The notes under the pieces were generated by a model, which was not told the DNA's origin, made no database searches, and worked only from the letters and a program-made list of their open reading frames with translations. Shown one piece after another: positions 42,239 through 49,871 of a stretch of DNA of 64,000 nt (position 1 is the stretch's first letter; the number at the start of each line of letters is the position of its first letter). The position numbers were made by a program, and so were the translations under genes. Source of the stretch: Streptomyces atratus (GTDB lineage Bacteria; Actinomycetota; Actinomycetes; Streptomycetales; Streptomycetaceae); contig NZ_BMRN01000012.1 in assembly GCF_014648655.1 (NCBI RefSeq), positions 62,001 through 126,000 on the forward strand, read 5' to 3'.

Positions 42239-44566
42239 ATGACTCGCGCCACCACGGTGCGAGCGGTTCTGGCTGCGGCCGTCCTGCTCGTCTCCGTGCT
42301 CATCGCACTGACCATGTCACCCAGACTCGGCCTCGACCTTCAGGGCGGCACCAGAATGGTGCTCCAGGCCAAGGACTCCGACACCGCGAAAGCGGACCGG
42401 GAGAGCACCGACCGCACCCTTGAGGTGCTCCGCCAGCGCATCGACTCCCTCGGCGTCACCGAACCCACCCTGACCCGCTCCGGCGAGGACCGGATCATCG
42501 TCGAACTCCCGGACGTCCAGGACCCGCGCAAGGCCGCCGAAGTCATCGGCAGAACCGCCCAGCTCAGCTTCCACGCGGTCCAGGGCCCCGCCGCGCAGAA
42601 CGGCGACAGGGCGGACGCCAAGGGCGACGCCGAGGCCGGCAACGGGCCGACGCTCCCGGACGAGCAGGGCCGCTCCCTCGACCTCGGCCCGGCCCGGCTC
42701 TCCGGCGCGGGCGTCAAGGACGCCACCGCCGCGTTCGACGCCCAGCAGGGCGCCGGCTGGACCGTCTCCCTCGACTTCCACAAGAAGGCCGGCCGGGACT
42801 GGACCCGGCTGACCGGTGAGGCCGCCTGCCACCCGGTCCAGGACGACCGGCGCCGCGTCGCCATCGTCCTCGACCAGCAGATCATCTCATCGCCACAGGT
42901 TTCCCCCTCGGTCGGCTGCAACGTCGGCCTGCCGTCCGGGTCCACCCAGATCACAGGCTCCTTCAGCGCCGACGAGGCCCGGGAACTGGCCCTGCTCATC
43001 AAGGGCGGCGCTCTGCCGCTCCCCGTCGAGATCGTCGAACAGCGGACCGTCGGCCCGACGCTCGGCGCCGCCGCCATCGACGCCAGCGCCCGGGCCGCTC
43101 TCATCGGCGCCGCGGCCACCGCACTCTTCATCACCATCGTCTACCGGCTCTTCGGCGCGCTCGCCGCCGTCGCGCTCGGTGCCTACGGGCTGATCTCCTA
43201 CGCGGCCCTGGTCGCCCTCGGAGTCACCCTCACCCTGCCCGGCCTGGCCGGGTTCGTCCTGGCCATCGGGATGGCGGTCGACGCCAACGTGCTGGTCTTC
43301 GAACGGGCCAGAGAGGAACACGCACAGCACCCGGGCCGCTCCCTGCGCTCCTCGCTGACCGCCGGATTCCGAAACGCCTGGAGCGCCGTCGCCGACTCCA
43401 ACGTCACGACGCTGATCGCGGCCGGGCTGCTCTTCTTCCTCGGCTCCGGGCCGGTGAAGGGTTTCGGTGTCACACTCGCCATCGGTGTGCTCGCCTCGAT
43501 GTTCTCCGCACTCGTCATCGCCCGCGCACTCACCGACATCGCCGCACGCTCACGATTCGTCAGCGACTACCGGGGCATCAACGGTATCGCCGCCCCCGGC
43601 CGGGTACGCACCTGGCTGACCCGCCGGGATCCCCAGCTGATGCGTTCGCCGCGCCGCTGGCTGCTCATCTCCACGGCACTGATCGCCGTCGCGGTCCTCG
43701 GCATCGTCGTACGCGGCGTCAACCTGGGCGTCGAATTCACCGGCGGCCGGCTCGTCGAGTACTCGACGAGCCGGCCCGTCGACGTCGAGCGGGCTCGCAC
43801 CGCTCTCGCCAATGCGGGCTTCGCAGACGCCGAGGTCACCACGGCGGGGGCGGGCGACCTCTCCGTACGCACCGGAAAACTCGACAACGACGGCGAACAC
43901 GCCCTGCGCGCCGCCCTCGCGGAGGAGGGCGGCGAAACCACCAAGGTCCGCGACGAACTCATCGGCCCCAGCCTCGGCGACGAACTCCGGCGCAACGCCC
44001 TGATCGCGCTCGGCATCGCCGTGCTCGTACAGCTGGCGTATCTGGCGATCCGGTTCCGCTGGACGTTCGCCGTGGCCTCGGTCGCGGCGCTGGTCCACGA
44101 CGTCATCATCCTGGTCGGCGCCTTCGCCTGGCTCGGACGCACCGTTGACGGCATCTTCCTGGCCGCACTCCTCACCGTCATCGGATACTCCGTCAACGAC
44201 TCGGTTGTCGTCTTCGACCGGGTGCGGGAACTGTGGGCGAAGGCCCGTCGCGTGCCTCTCGCCACGGTCGCCAACCAGGCCGTTCTCCAGACCGTCCCCA
44301 GAACGGTCAACACCGGAATGGGTGCCCTGTTCATCCTGACCGCACTTGCCGTGCTGGGCGGCGACTCCCTCGCGGACTTTGCGCTCGCCCTGCTGATCGG
44401 CATCTGCGTCGGCACGTACTCCTCGGTGCTGACCGCCGTACCGGCTGCGCTCCTCCTGGAGCGGAGCAGCAAGGCCCCGCCGCCCGCCCGGAAGCGGGCT
44501 CCCGGACGCCGGTCCGGTACGAAGACGGCGCGCCGGGATCCGCTCGACAACGGGGCACGCGTATAG
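42239..44566 (+). CDS. secDF: Fused SecD-SecF protein translocase subunit
   Basis: A 775-residue SecDF fusion that would help the Sec translocon by using the proton gradient. The SecD half has helix 1, the DLQGGTRMVLQ block, periplasmic P1 domain and VGPTLGAAAIDASARAALIG with five further helices including FVLAIGMAVDANVLVFERAREE. The SecF half repeats this: VNLGVEFTGGRLVEYS, DELIGPSLGDELRRNALIAL and VIGYSVNDSVVVFDRVRE. Twelve helices in all. Streptomycetes usually carry separate secD and secF genes near ruvB, and a fused paralogue is known in S. coelicolor; this is most likely the fused copy. GGAGGAAA precedes the ATG. Confidence 0.93.
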   Translation: MTRATTVRAVLAAAVLLVSVLIALTMSPRLGLDLQGGTRMVLQAKDSDTAKADRESTDRTLEVLRQRIDSLGVTEPTLTRSGEDRIIVELPDVQDPRKAAEVIGRTAQLSFHAVQGPAAQNGDRADAKGDAEAGNGPTLPDEQGRSLDLGPARLSGAGVKDATAAFDAQQGAGWTVSLDFHKKAGRDWTRLTGEAACHPVQDDRRRVAIVLDQQIISSPQVSPSVGCNVGLPSGSTQITGSFSADEARELALLIKGGALPLPVEIVEQRTVGPTLGAAAIDASARAALIGAAATALFITIVYRLFGALAAVALGAYGLISYAALVALGVTLTLPGLAGFVLAIGMAVDANVLVFERAREEHAQHPGRSLRSSLTAGFRNAWSAVADSNVTTLIAAGLLFFLGSGPVKGFGVTLAIGVLASMFSALVIARALTDIAARSRFVSDYRGINGIAAPGRVRTWLTRRDPQLMRSPRRWLLISTALIAVAVLGIVVRGVNLGVEFTGGRLVEYSTSRPVDVERARTALANAGFADAEVTTAGAGDLSVRTGKLDNDGEHALRAALAEEGGETTKVRDELIGPSLGDELRRNALIALGIAVLVQLAYLAIRFRWTFAVASVAALVHDVIILVGAFAWLGRTVDGIFLAALLTVIGYSVNDSVVVFDRVRELWAKARRVPLATVANQAVLQTVPRTVNTGMGALFILTALAVLGGDSLADFALALLIGICVGTYSSVLTAVPAALLLERSSKAPPPARKRAPGRRSGTKTARRDPLDNGARV

Positions 44567-44578
44567 CGGCTCCGCAAC

Positions 44579-44631
44579 GCACATCGCCCCCGCCCCGGGA
44601 ACCGGCCTCCTTCCGGGCGGGGGCGATGTGC
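44579..44631 (+). terminator. Strong terminator after secDF
   Basis: Perfect 17-bp arms at 44579-44595 and 44615-44631 (GCACATCGCC.../...GGCGATGTGC) around a 19-nt loop, 13 bp after the stop. Confidence 0.85.
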
Positions 44632-44702
44632 GGCGGTCGTGGTGTTCCGTGTGCCGGAGGCGGCACAATTTCGACCACCCACCCCGTGATCGGAGCGTGC
44701 CC

Positions 44703-45452
44703 GTGTCACTGTCCGTCGTGCTGCGTGAGGCATGGTCCACCGTCGTACCGGACATGAACGACCGGCATGGACCGCTGCCGCCCATGATGCTCGCCCTGAC
44801 CGTCGTCACCGGGCTGGTCGACGCCGTCAGTTACCTGGAACTCGGCCGGGTCTTCGTCGCGAACATGACCGGCAATGTGGTCTTCTCCGGCTTCGCGATC
44901 GCCGGAGCCCCCGGATTCTCGTTCGCCGCCTCGCTCGTCGCACTCGCCGCATTCGCGGTGGGGGCACTGCTCGGCGGCCTGATCGTGCACCGTGCCCTGA
45001 CGCATCGCGGCCGGATGCTGTTGTACGCGCTCCTCGTCGAGACCGCCTGTGTCCTGGCCGCGCTGATCGTCACTCTGGCCTCCGGCCATCCGTTCGTGGG
45101 TGGGGTCCGCTTCGCGCTCATCGCACTGCTCGGACTCGGACTCGGTGCGCAGAACGCCATCTCCCGGGCGCTGGCGGTCCCCGACCTCACCACCACCGTG
45201 CTGACCCTGACCATCACCGGCATCCTCTCCGACAGCCGCTTCGCCGGCGGAGGCGGCAGCAAGGCCGGACGGCGGGTGCTGTCGGCAGCCGCCATGATGA
45301 CCGGAGCATTCGTCGGAGCCGTGGCCGTACTGCACGGGCACCCGCGACTTCCCCTGCTGCTCGCCGTGGCGGTCCTGGCGGTCGTGACCACGGCCGCGAT
45401 CGTCCTGGCGCGGGCCGACGCCCCCTGGATCCGCCCGATCGTCAGGAAGTGA
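44703..45452 (+). CDS. YoaK family (DUF1275) membrane protein
   Basis: A 249-residue integral membrane protein with six hydrophobic segments. MLALTVVTGLVDAVSYLELGRVFVANMTGNVVFSGFAIAG is the family hallmark (G-DA-SYL-LG-VF-ANMTGN-V), and GLGLGAQNAISRALAVPDLTTTVLTLTITGILSD the second. It is a small transporter-like family with no proven substrate. GTG 44703 follows CGGAGCG. Its last 11 bp overlap the 3' end of the convergent XRE regulator gene. Confidence 0.9.
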   Translation: MSLSVVLREAWSTVVPDMNDRHGPLPPMMLALTVVTGLVDAVSYLELGRVFVANMTGNVVFSGFAIAGAPGFSFAASLVALAAFAVGALLGGLIVHRALTHRGRMLLYALLVETACVLAALIVTLASGHPFVGGVRFALIALLGLGLGAQNAISRALAVPDLTTTVLTLTITGILSDSRFAGGGGSKAGRRVLSAAAMMTGAFVGAVAVLHGHPRLPLLLAVAVLAVVTTAAIVLARADAPWIRPIVRK

Positions 45453-46305
45453 GGGAACGCAGATGGTCGGCGGTCGCCCGGTCGGCGGGCAGGAACGTCT
45501 CGATGGCCAGCTCGGCCACCGTCACATCCATCGGGGTATTGAACGTCGCGATGGAGGAGACGAACGAGAGCACCTGCCCGCCGTGCTCGATATGCAAGGG
45601 CAGCGCGAACGGCAGGGAGGACGCGGGGCCGGCTCCCGGGTTCTCCCCGACAGGGCTCCCGGCGCCCCCGCCGCTCCCTGCGGCTCCGGCCCCCTCGGCC
45701 CTGTCAGCACCTTCCGGTGCGGGATAGCCCGCGACCTCCTCGTACAGCTCACGCAGCTCCGCAGACCGGGCCAGGGCGATCTGACGCTCCATCTGCGCCA
45801 GCAGATCGGCACGCCACTCCCGAAGATTGCGGATGCGTGGGGCCAGGCCCTCCGGATGGAGAGTGAGCCGCATGGCATTCAGCGGCGGGGCCAGCAGATG
45901 CCCGGCCACTCCCTCCAGCAGCATTGCGATACCCCGATTGGCCGCCACCACGTTGTACATACCGTCGACGACGAGCGCCGGGTAGGGGTCGTACCCCTGG
46001 AGCAGTCGCTCCATCCCCTCGCGCAGCGCGCCCAGCGCCGGGTCGTCGAGCGCGGTCTGTGCGTAGCGGGGCGCGTAACCGGCCACCACCAGCAGGGCGT
46101 TGCGTTCCCTGACCGGGATGTCGAGATGCTCGGCCAGCCGCAGGATCATGTCCTCGCTGGGGCGGGAACGGCCCGTCTCGATGAAGGAAATGTGCCGGGC
46201 CGAGGAATCCGCGCGGAGCGCCAGCTCCAGCTGGCTGATGCGACGCTGCTCCCGCCAGCTGCGCAGCAGCGGCCCTACCCCCGTGTCAAGCGCGACAGTT
46301 GTCAT
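45442..46305 (-). CDS. XRE family regulator with MmyB-like ligand-binding domain
   Basis: A 287-residue regulator. The N-terminal HTH is LLRSWREQRRISQLELALRADSSARHISFIETGRSRPSEDMILRLAEHLDIP. A PAS-like MmyB domain follows (NALLVVAGYAPRYAQTALDDPALGALREGMERLLQGYDPYPALVVDGMYNVVAANRGIAMLLEG), a type thought to bind a fatty acid. Residues about 203-231 are a Gly/Ala/Glu-rich linker not usual for the family. It is divergent from the pterin-dehydratase gene, 62 bp apart, and could regulate it or its own expression. Confidence 0.9.
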   Translation of the reverse strand: MTTVALDTGVGPLLRSWREQRRISQLELALRADSSARHISFIETGRSRPSEDMILRLAEHLDIPVRERNALLVVAGYAPRYAQTALDDPALGALREGMERLLQGYDPYPALVVDGMYNVVAANRGIAMLLEGVAGHLLAPPLNAMRLTLHPEGLAPRIRNLREWRADLLAQMERQIALARSAELRELYEEVAGYPAPEGADRAEGAGAAGSGGGAGSPVGENPGAGPASSLPFALPLHIEHGGQVLSFVSSIATFNTPMDVTVAELAIETFLPADRATADHLRSLTS

Positions 46306-46367
46306 ACGAAGACCGTAACGTCACCGGCACCGCCGACCGGCACCGATCGCTCGTAGGGAGTCGCAGC

Positions 46368-46673
46368 ATGCCCGCCGCACCATTGTCGCAGAAGGAGATC
46401 GAGGACCGTCTGGGTGACCTGCCCGGCTGGTCGCTGGAGGGAGACCGGATCACGTGCACCTACCGGCTCCGCACGCATTTCGCCGCCGTCGGGCTGACCG
46501 TGCATGTCGCCCAGATCCAGGACGAACTGAACCACCACTCCGATCTGACCCTCGGCTACAACACCGTCACCCTGTCCGTGAACACCCACGACGCGGGTGG
46601 TGTGGTCACCGAGAACGATCTGAACCTGGCCGCGCGGGTGGTGGCGATCGCCGCCGGACACGGCGTGAGGTAG
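46368..46673 (+). CDS. 4a-hydroxytetrahydrobiopterin dehydratase (pterin-4-alpha-carbinolamine dehydratase)
   Basis: A 101-residue enzyme that dehydrates 4a-hydroxytetrahydrobiopterin after aromatic amino-acid hydroxylation. The signature is complete: LPGWSLEGDRITCTYRL, then ELNHHSDLTLGYNTVTLSVNTHDAGGVVTENDLNLAARV, with the catalytic His pair in NHHSD and the later His in NTHDAGG. AGGGAG lies 7 nt before the ATG. No pterin-dependent hydroxylase is near, so it may serve a gene elsewhere or a moonlighting role. The array of palindromes lies directly downstream. Confidence 0.92.
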   Translation: MPAAPLSQKEIEDRLGDLPGWSLEGDRITCTYRLRTHFAAVGLTVHVAQIQDELNHHSDLTLGYNTVTLSVNTHDAGGVVTENDLNLAARVVAIAAGHGVR

Positions 46674-46760
46674 CCGGATGGGCGGGCACGCCACTGAACA
46701 CCGGGCCGGGGGGCCGGGACGGGCGGGCCATGTGCAGCCGCGCCGCGGGCAGGCCGCTCG

Positions 46761-46940
46761 TGCGCGATGACATGTCACAGTGCAGGGCTGAAACGGGGTG
46801 CGTGATGGCATGTCATATTGCAGCGCCGAGACGGCGGAGAAGTGCGATGACATGTCACATCGCTTGCGGAGGAGGGGAAGTGCGATGACATGCCACATCG
46901 CGTGCAGAGGCGTGGATGTGCGATGGCATGTCACATCGCA
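46761..46940. repeat. Array of five spaced palindromic repeats between convergent genes
   Basis: Five related 22-24-bp units lie at 46761-46784, 46799-46822, 46843-46864, 46881-46902 and 46919-46940. The last three are nearly identical, with arms GCGATG and CATCGC around an ACATGTCA-type core (TGACATGTCA is itself palindromic); the first two are more diverged. Centres are 38, 42, 38 and 38 bp apart and spacers are 14-20 bp. The last unit spans the TGA stop of the lysR gene, and pieces of the lysR 3' end (AGCGCCGA..CGG) recur in a spacer. The core is AT-richer than its surroundings. Function unknown. Confidence 0.85.
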
Positions 46941-47893
46941 GCGCCGAACCGTGGATGCGCGGCGAGCCATCGCGTATAGCTCTCGCTGCGCTCCACCGCC
47001 TCCGCGTACGCCGCCCGGCTGTGTCCGCTCACCGCTCCGGACGCCGCTGCGGCCGCTGCCGAACGTGGATGCCAGCCCAGCAGATGGCGCCAGCTCAGCG
47101 GCGAACCGATGAGCGGGCGCGTCACCAGACCCGGGGCCGGCGGGAACGTCGCCCGGCACAGTCCGACCGCCCGCCCCACCTGGACGAGATGGACGACGGA
47201 CGCCGTGTCCGTCTCGTACACCGAAACCGGACTGAACCCGGCCCGTGCGCAGGCGCCCACGAAACAGTCCGCGAAACAGCCGTCGCCCGGAACATCCGCC
47301 CAGCACTCGTCCGCCAGGGACGAGAGGTCGAGCTCCTGTTCACCGGCGAGCGGGTGGGAGTCCGGCAGCATCACAAAGACCGGATCGACCCCGATCATCT
47401 GCCACGTCAGCCGGTCGTTCGCGGGCGGAGGGCTCTCCCCGCAGGCCCCGATGAGCGCGAAGTCGAGTCTCCTGTCGACCAGTTGGGAGGCGATCTCGAC
47501 GACCGACCAGGAGGTGTACGTCGACACGGGCGCGGCCGGATGCGCGGCGACCAGGCGGTCGACGAGACCGCCCAGCAGCGGGCCGTGCGTGCCGCCCAGC
47601 CGGAAGCGCTCCATCGTCCCCCAGGCGTTGGCGAACCGCACCGCCTCCTCCTGGAGCTCGCTCACGGCGGGCAGCACCACCCGGGCCCGTTGGAGTACCA
47701 GCTCACCGAGGAGCGTGGGCCGGGCACCGGTGTGATCCCGCTCGAAGAGGGGGCCGCCGAGAGCCTTCTCGATCCGTCGCAATTGCGCGCTCAGCGCAGG
47801 CTGGGCGAGCCCGAGGGTGGCGGCCGCCTTGGTCGGGCTCCCGGTGTCGGCGATGGCACGCACAGTACGCAGATGGCGCAACTCCAGCTCCAT
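46931..47893 (-). CDS. LysR family transcriptional regulator
   Basis: A 320-residue LTTR. The winged HTH is MELELRHLRTVRAIADTGSPTKAAATLGLAQPALSAQLRRIEKALGGPLFERD; the effector domain (about residues 92-300) follows, with FALIGACGES and the strand DPVFVMLPDSHPLAG. It is transcribed away from the methyltransferase at 47973, with 79 bp between start codons containing a perfect palindrome that is a likely operator. Control of that methyltransferase and of itself is the usual LTTR logic. The stop codon lies inside the last unit of the palindrome array, so the other four units form its 3' untranslated region. Confidence 0.92.
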   Translation of the reverse strand: MELELRHLRTVRAIADTGSPTKAAATLGLAQPALSAQLRRIEKALGGPLFERDHTGARPTLLGELVLQRARVVLPAVSELQEEAVRFANAWGTMERFRLGGTHGPLLGGLVDRLVAAHPAAPVSTYTSWSVVEIASQLVDRRLDFALIGACGESPPPANDRLTWQMIGVDPVFVMLPDSHPLAGEQELDLSSLADECWADVPGDGCFADCFVGACARAGFSPVSVYETDTASVVHLVQVGRAVGLCRATFPPAPGLVTRPLIGSPLSWRHLLGWHPRSAAAAAASGAVSGHSRAAYAEAVERSESYTRWLAAHPRFGAAM

Positions 47894-47919
47894 GAACGCA
47901 AGTTATGGGCCCGGCGGCC

Positions 47920-47938
47920 CACCGGCAATATGCCGGTG
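47920..47938. promoter_or_regulatory. Palindromic operator candidate for the LysR regulator
   Basis: CACCGGCA-ATA-TGCCGGTG is a perfect 8-bp inverted repeat in the divergent lysR/methyltransferase promoter, 26 bp upstream of the lysR start. Confidence 0.5.
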
Positions 47939-47959
47939 TCCATTCGGTCGGGTGTGTCC

Positions 47960-47965
47960 TAGAGT
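47960..47965 (+). promoter_or_regulatory. -10 element for a leaderless methyltransferase mRNA
   Basis: TAGAGT followed by 7 nt and then the GTG start codon. No Shine-Dalgarno is present, so transcription probably begins at the GTG. Confidence 0.45.
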
Positions 47966-47972
47966 CGGCCAG

Positions 47973-48716
47973 GTGCTGAACTATGACACCGTGGCAGCCC
48001 ACTACGACGCCACGCGCGGCGGCGTGCCCAGGGCCGAGGCCGCAGCCGCCGCAGTGCTCGGACTGATCCCGTCATCCGCCCGCACCCTTCTGGACATCGG
48101 CTGCGGTACGGGACTGGTCACCGAGCGAATAGCCCTTGCCCGCCCCGGACTCGGCGTGTTCGGTACCGATTTCTCGTACGGCATGGCACAGGTCGCTCGG
48201 CAGCGGATCGGCGCGGTGGCGCTCGCCGACGCACGCCGGCTGCCGCTGCCGGACGCGGCGGTGGACGCGGTCGGCGCTGTCTGGCTGCTGCACCTGCTGC
48301 GTGGGGAGGGGGATGTGCGGGCGGTGGTGTCCGAGGCGGCGCGGGTGCTGAGGCCGGGCGGTGTGTTCGTCACCACCGTCGACAAGGACGTGGCCCACGA
48401 CGTGGGCAGCGACATCGACGAGGCATTCGCCCCCCACCTCGACGCCGATCCGTCCGATTCCGCGGATCTGATCGTCAGGTACGGCTCGGAGGCCGGCCTC
48501 GATGTGGTGGGGGAGGCCCACTTCCGCGGCCATGGCCAGGGCCAGAGCCCGCTGAGTGCGGCACAGAAGGTGCGCGAGGGCTATTTCGCCTCACGCCTGA
48601 ACCTGCCGGGGACGGCGGCCGAGCGGCTTGCGACCGTACTGACGTCCCTGCCCGAGCCCGACAGGCCGCGAGCAGATCCGCGGTACCGGCTGCTGGCACT
48701 GTGTGCGAGAGACTGA
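47973..48716 (+). CDS. Class I SAM-dependent methyltransferase
   Basis: A 247-residue protein: VLNYDTVAAHYDATRGGVPRAEAAAAAVL, motif I LLDIGCGTGLVTERIAL, strand 2 FGTDFS, LADARRLPLPDAAVDAVGAVWLLHLL and VLRPGGVFVTTVDKD. The YDxxAxxYDxxR start is typical of UbiE/Methyltransf_11 enzymes acting on small molecules. The GTG start at 47973 gives exactly this N-terminus. The lysR gene is divergent and probably controls it. Confidence 0.88.
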   Translation: MLNYDTVAAHYDATRGGVPRAEAAAAAVLGLIPSSARTLLDIGCGTGLVTERIALARPGLGVFGTDFSYGMAQVARQRIGAVALADARRLPLPDAAVDAVGAVWLLHLLRGEGDVRAVVSEAARVLRPGGVFVTTVDKDVAHDVGSDIDEAFAPHLDADPSDSADLIVRYGSEAGLDVVGEAHFRGHGQGQSPLSAAQKVREGYFASRLNLPGTAAERLATVLTSLPEPDRPRADPRYRLLALCARD

Positions 48717-48835
48717 GACGGCGACTGCCTGTCCCGAGCGCGTCCGGGGCATCGGCCCGAGGAGTACCGGTGCAGCGGCTTGCCGAACCGGCAAAGAATC
48801 TTGCCAGGGGGTTGATGCGTGGTGAGGCTGTCCCC

Positions 48836-49789
48836 ATGAGCCAGCACACCGACCACGGTCACCATCACGACACCACCGGCAGCCATCAGCACGACACCAC
48901 CTCTGGTCATCACCACGGCAGCACACCGGGACACCAGCACGACACCACCGACATCGACTGGGGCGTCATGGGCCCGCGGCTGGAGCAGAACGCCGAGCTC
49001 AGCCGCCCGCAGTACGAGGAGGCGGCCCGTTGGATCGCCTCCCTGCCCACGGCCCCGAAGGTGCGCAGGATTCTCGACATCGGCAGCGGACCCGGCGTGA
49101 TCGCCTGTCTGCTCGCCGAGGTGTTTCCCGAGGCGGAAGTCGTCGCCGTCGACGGCACCCCGGCGCTTCTGGAACGCACCCGGGCCCGCGCGCAGCGGCT
49201 CGGTCTCGGTGACCGGGTCCGTACACAGCAGGCCGACATCCCCGACGGCCTCGCCGAGCTGGGGGAGGCGGATCTGATCTGGGCGGGCAACGCCCTGCAT
49301 CACATGGGTGACCAGCGCGCAGTCCTCGCCGGGTTCGCCGCGCTGCTGCGCCCCGGTGGGACCGTCGCCCTGGTGGAGGGCGGTCTGCCGCCCCGCCAGC
49401 TCCCGCGTGACATCGGCATGGGGCGGCCGGGTCTGGAGGCCAGGCTCGACGCGATCACCGCGGACTGGTTCGAGGACATGCGGGCGTCACTGCCCGGGAC
49501 CAAGCGGGAGACCGAGGACTGGGGCGCCCTGTTCACCGCGGTGGGTCTGGACCCGCAGGGCACCCGCAGTTTCCTGCTGGACCTTCCGGCGCCGCTCTCC
49601 GAGCCGGCCCGCGACCATGTCATCGCCGAATTCGCCCGTCGGCGCGAGATGTTCGAAGAGTCCCTGATGGCCGACGACATCGCCGTACTGGACCGGTTGC
49701 TCGACCCCGAGGACCCGGCCGGGCTGCGCCGCCGCCCCGATGTCTTCCTGCTCACGGTCCGTACGGTGCACCTGGGGCGACGGGGGTGA
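48836..49789 (+). CDS. SAM-dependent methyltransferase with a His-rich N-terminal tail
   Basis: A 317-residue methyltransferase. Motif I is RILDIGSGPGVIACLLAEVFPEAEVVAVDG, followed by QQADIPDGLAELGEADLIWAGNALHHMG and LLRPGGTVALVEGG. The first 36 residues hold about ten His in HTDHGHHH, SHQHDTT, GHHHG and GHQHDTT clusters, encoded by related 15-18-bp repeats, which could bind metal ions and is not part of the methyltransferase fold. ATG 48836 is chosen; an in-frame ATG at 48815 would add seven residues. Substrate unknown. The gap to the previous gene is 119 bp, so it may have its own promoter. Confidence 0.87.
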   Translation: MSQHTDHGHHHDTTGSHQHDTTSGHHHGSTPGHQHDTTDIDWGVMGPRLEQNAELSRPQYEEAARWIASLPTAPKVRRILDIGSGPGVIACLLAEVFPEAEVVAVDGTPALLERTRARAQRLGLGDRVRTQQADIPDGLAELGEADLIWAGNALHHMGDQRAVLAGFAALLRPGGTVALVEGGLPPRQLPRDIGMGRPGLEARLDAITADWFEDMRASLPGTKRETEDWGALFTAVGLDPQGTRSFLLDLPAPLSEPARDHVIAEFARRREMFEESLMADDIAVLDRLLDPEDPAGLRRRPDVFLLTVRTVHLGRRG

Positions 49790-49871
49790 CCTGTGCTGAC
49801 CTGCTAGGTTCCCGGGACACGGCGGACCGGGCAGGCCGGTGCGCGGGGACCGGGGAACGGGGGACGAACGC

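Noticed and set aside
46761..46940. A CRISPR array
   Set aside because: Units are palindromic 22-24-mers with 14-20-bp spacers, repeat copies differ, and there are no cas genes in the window. CRISPR repeats and spacers are longer and more uniform.
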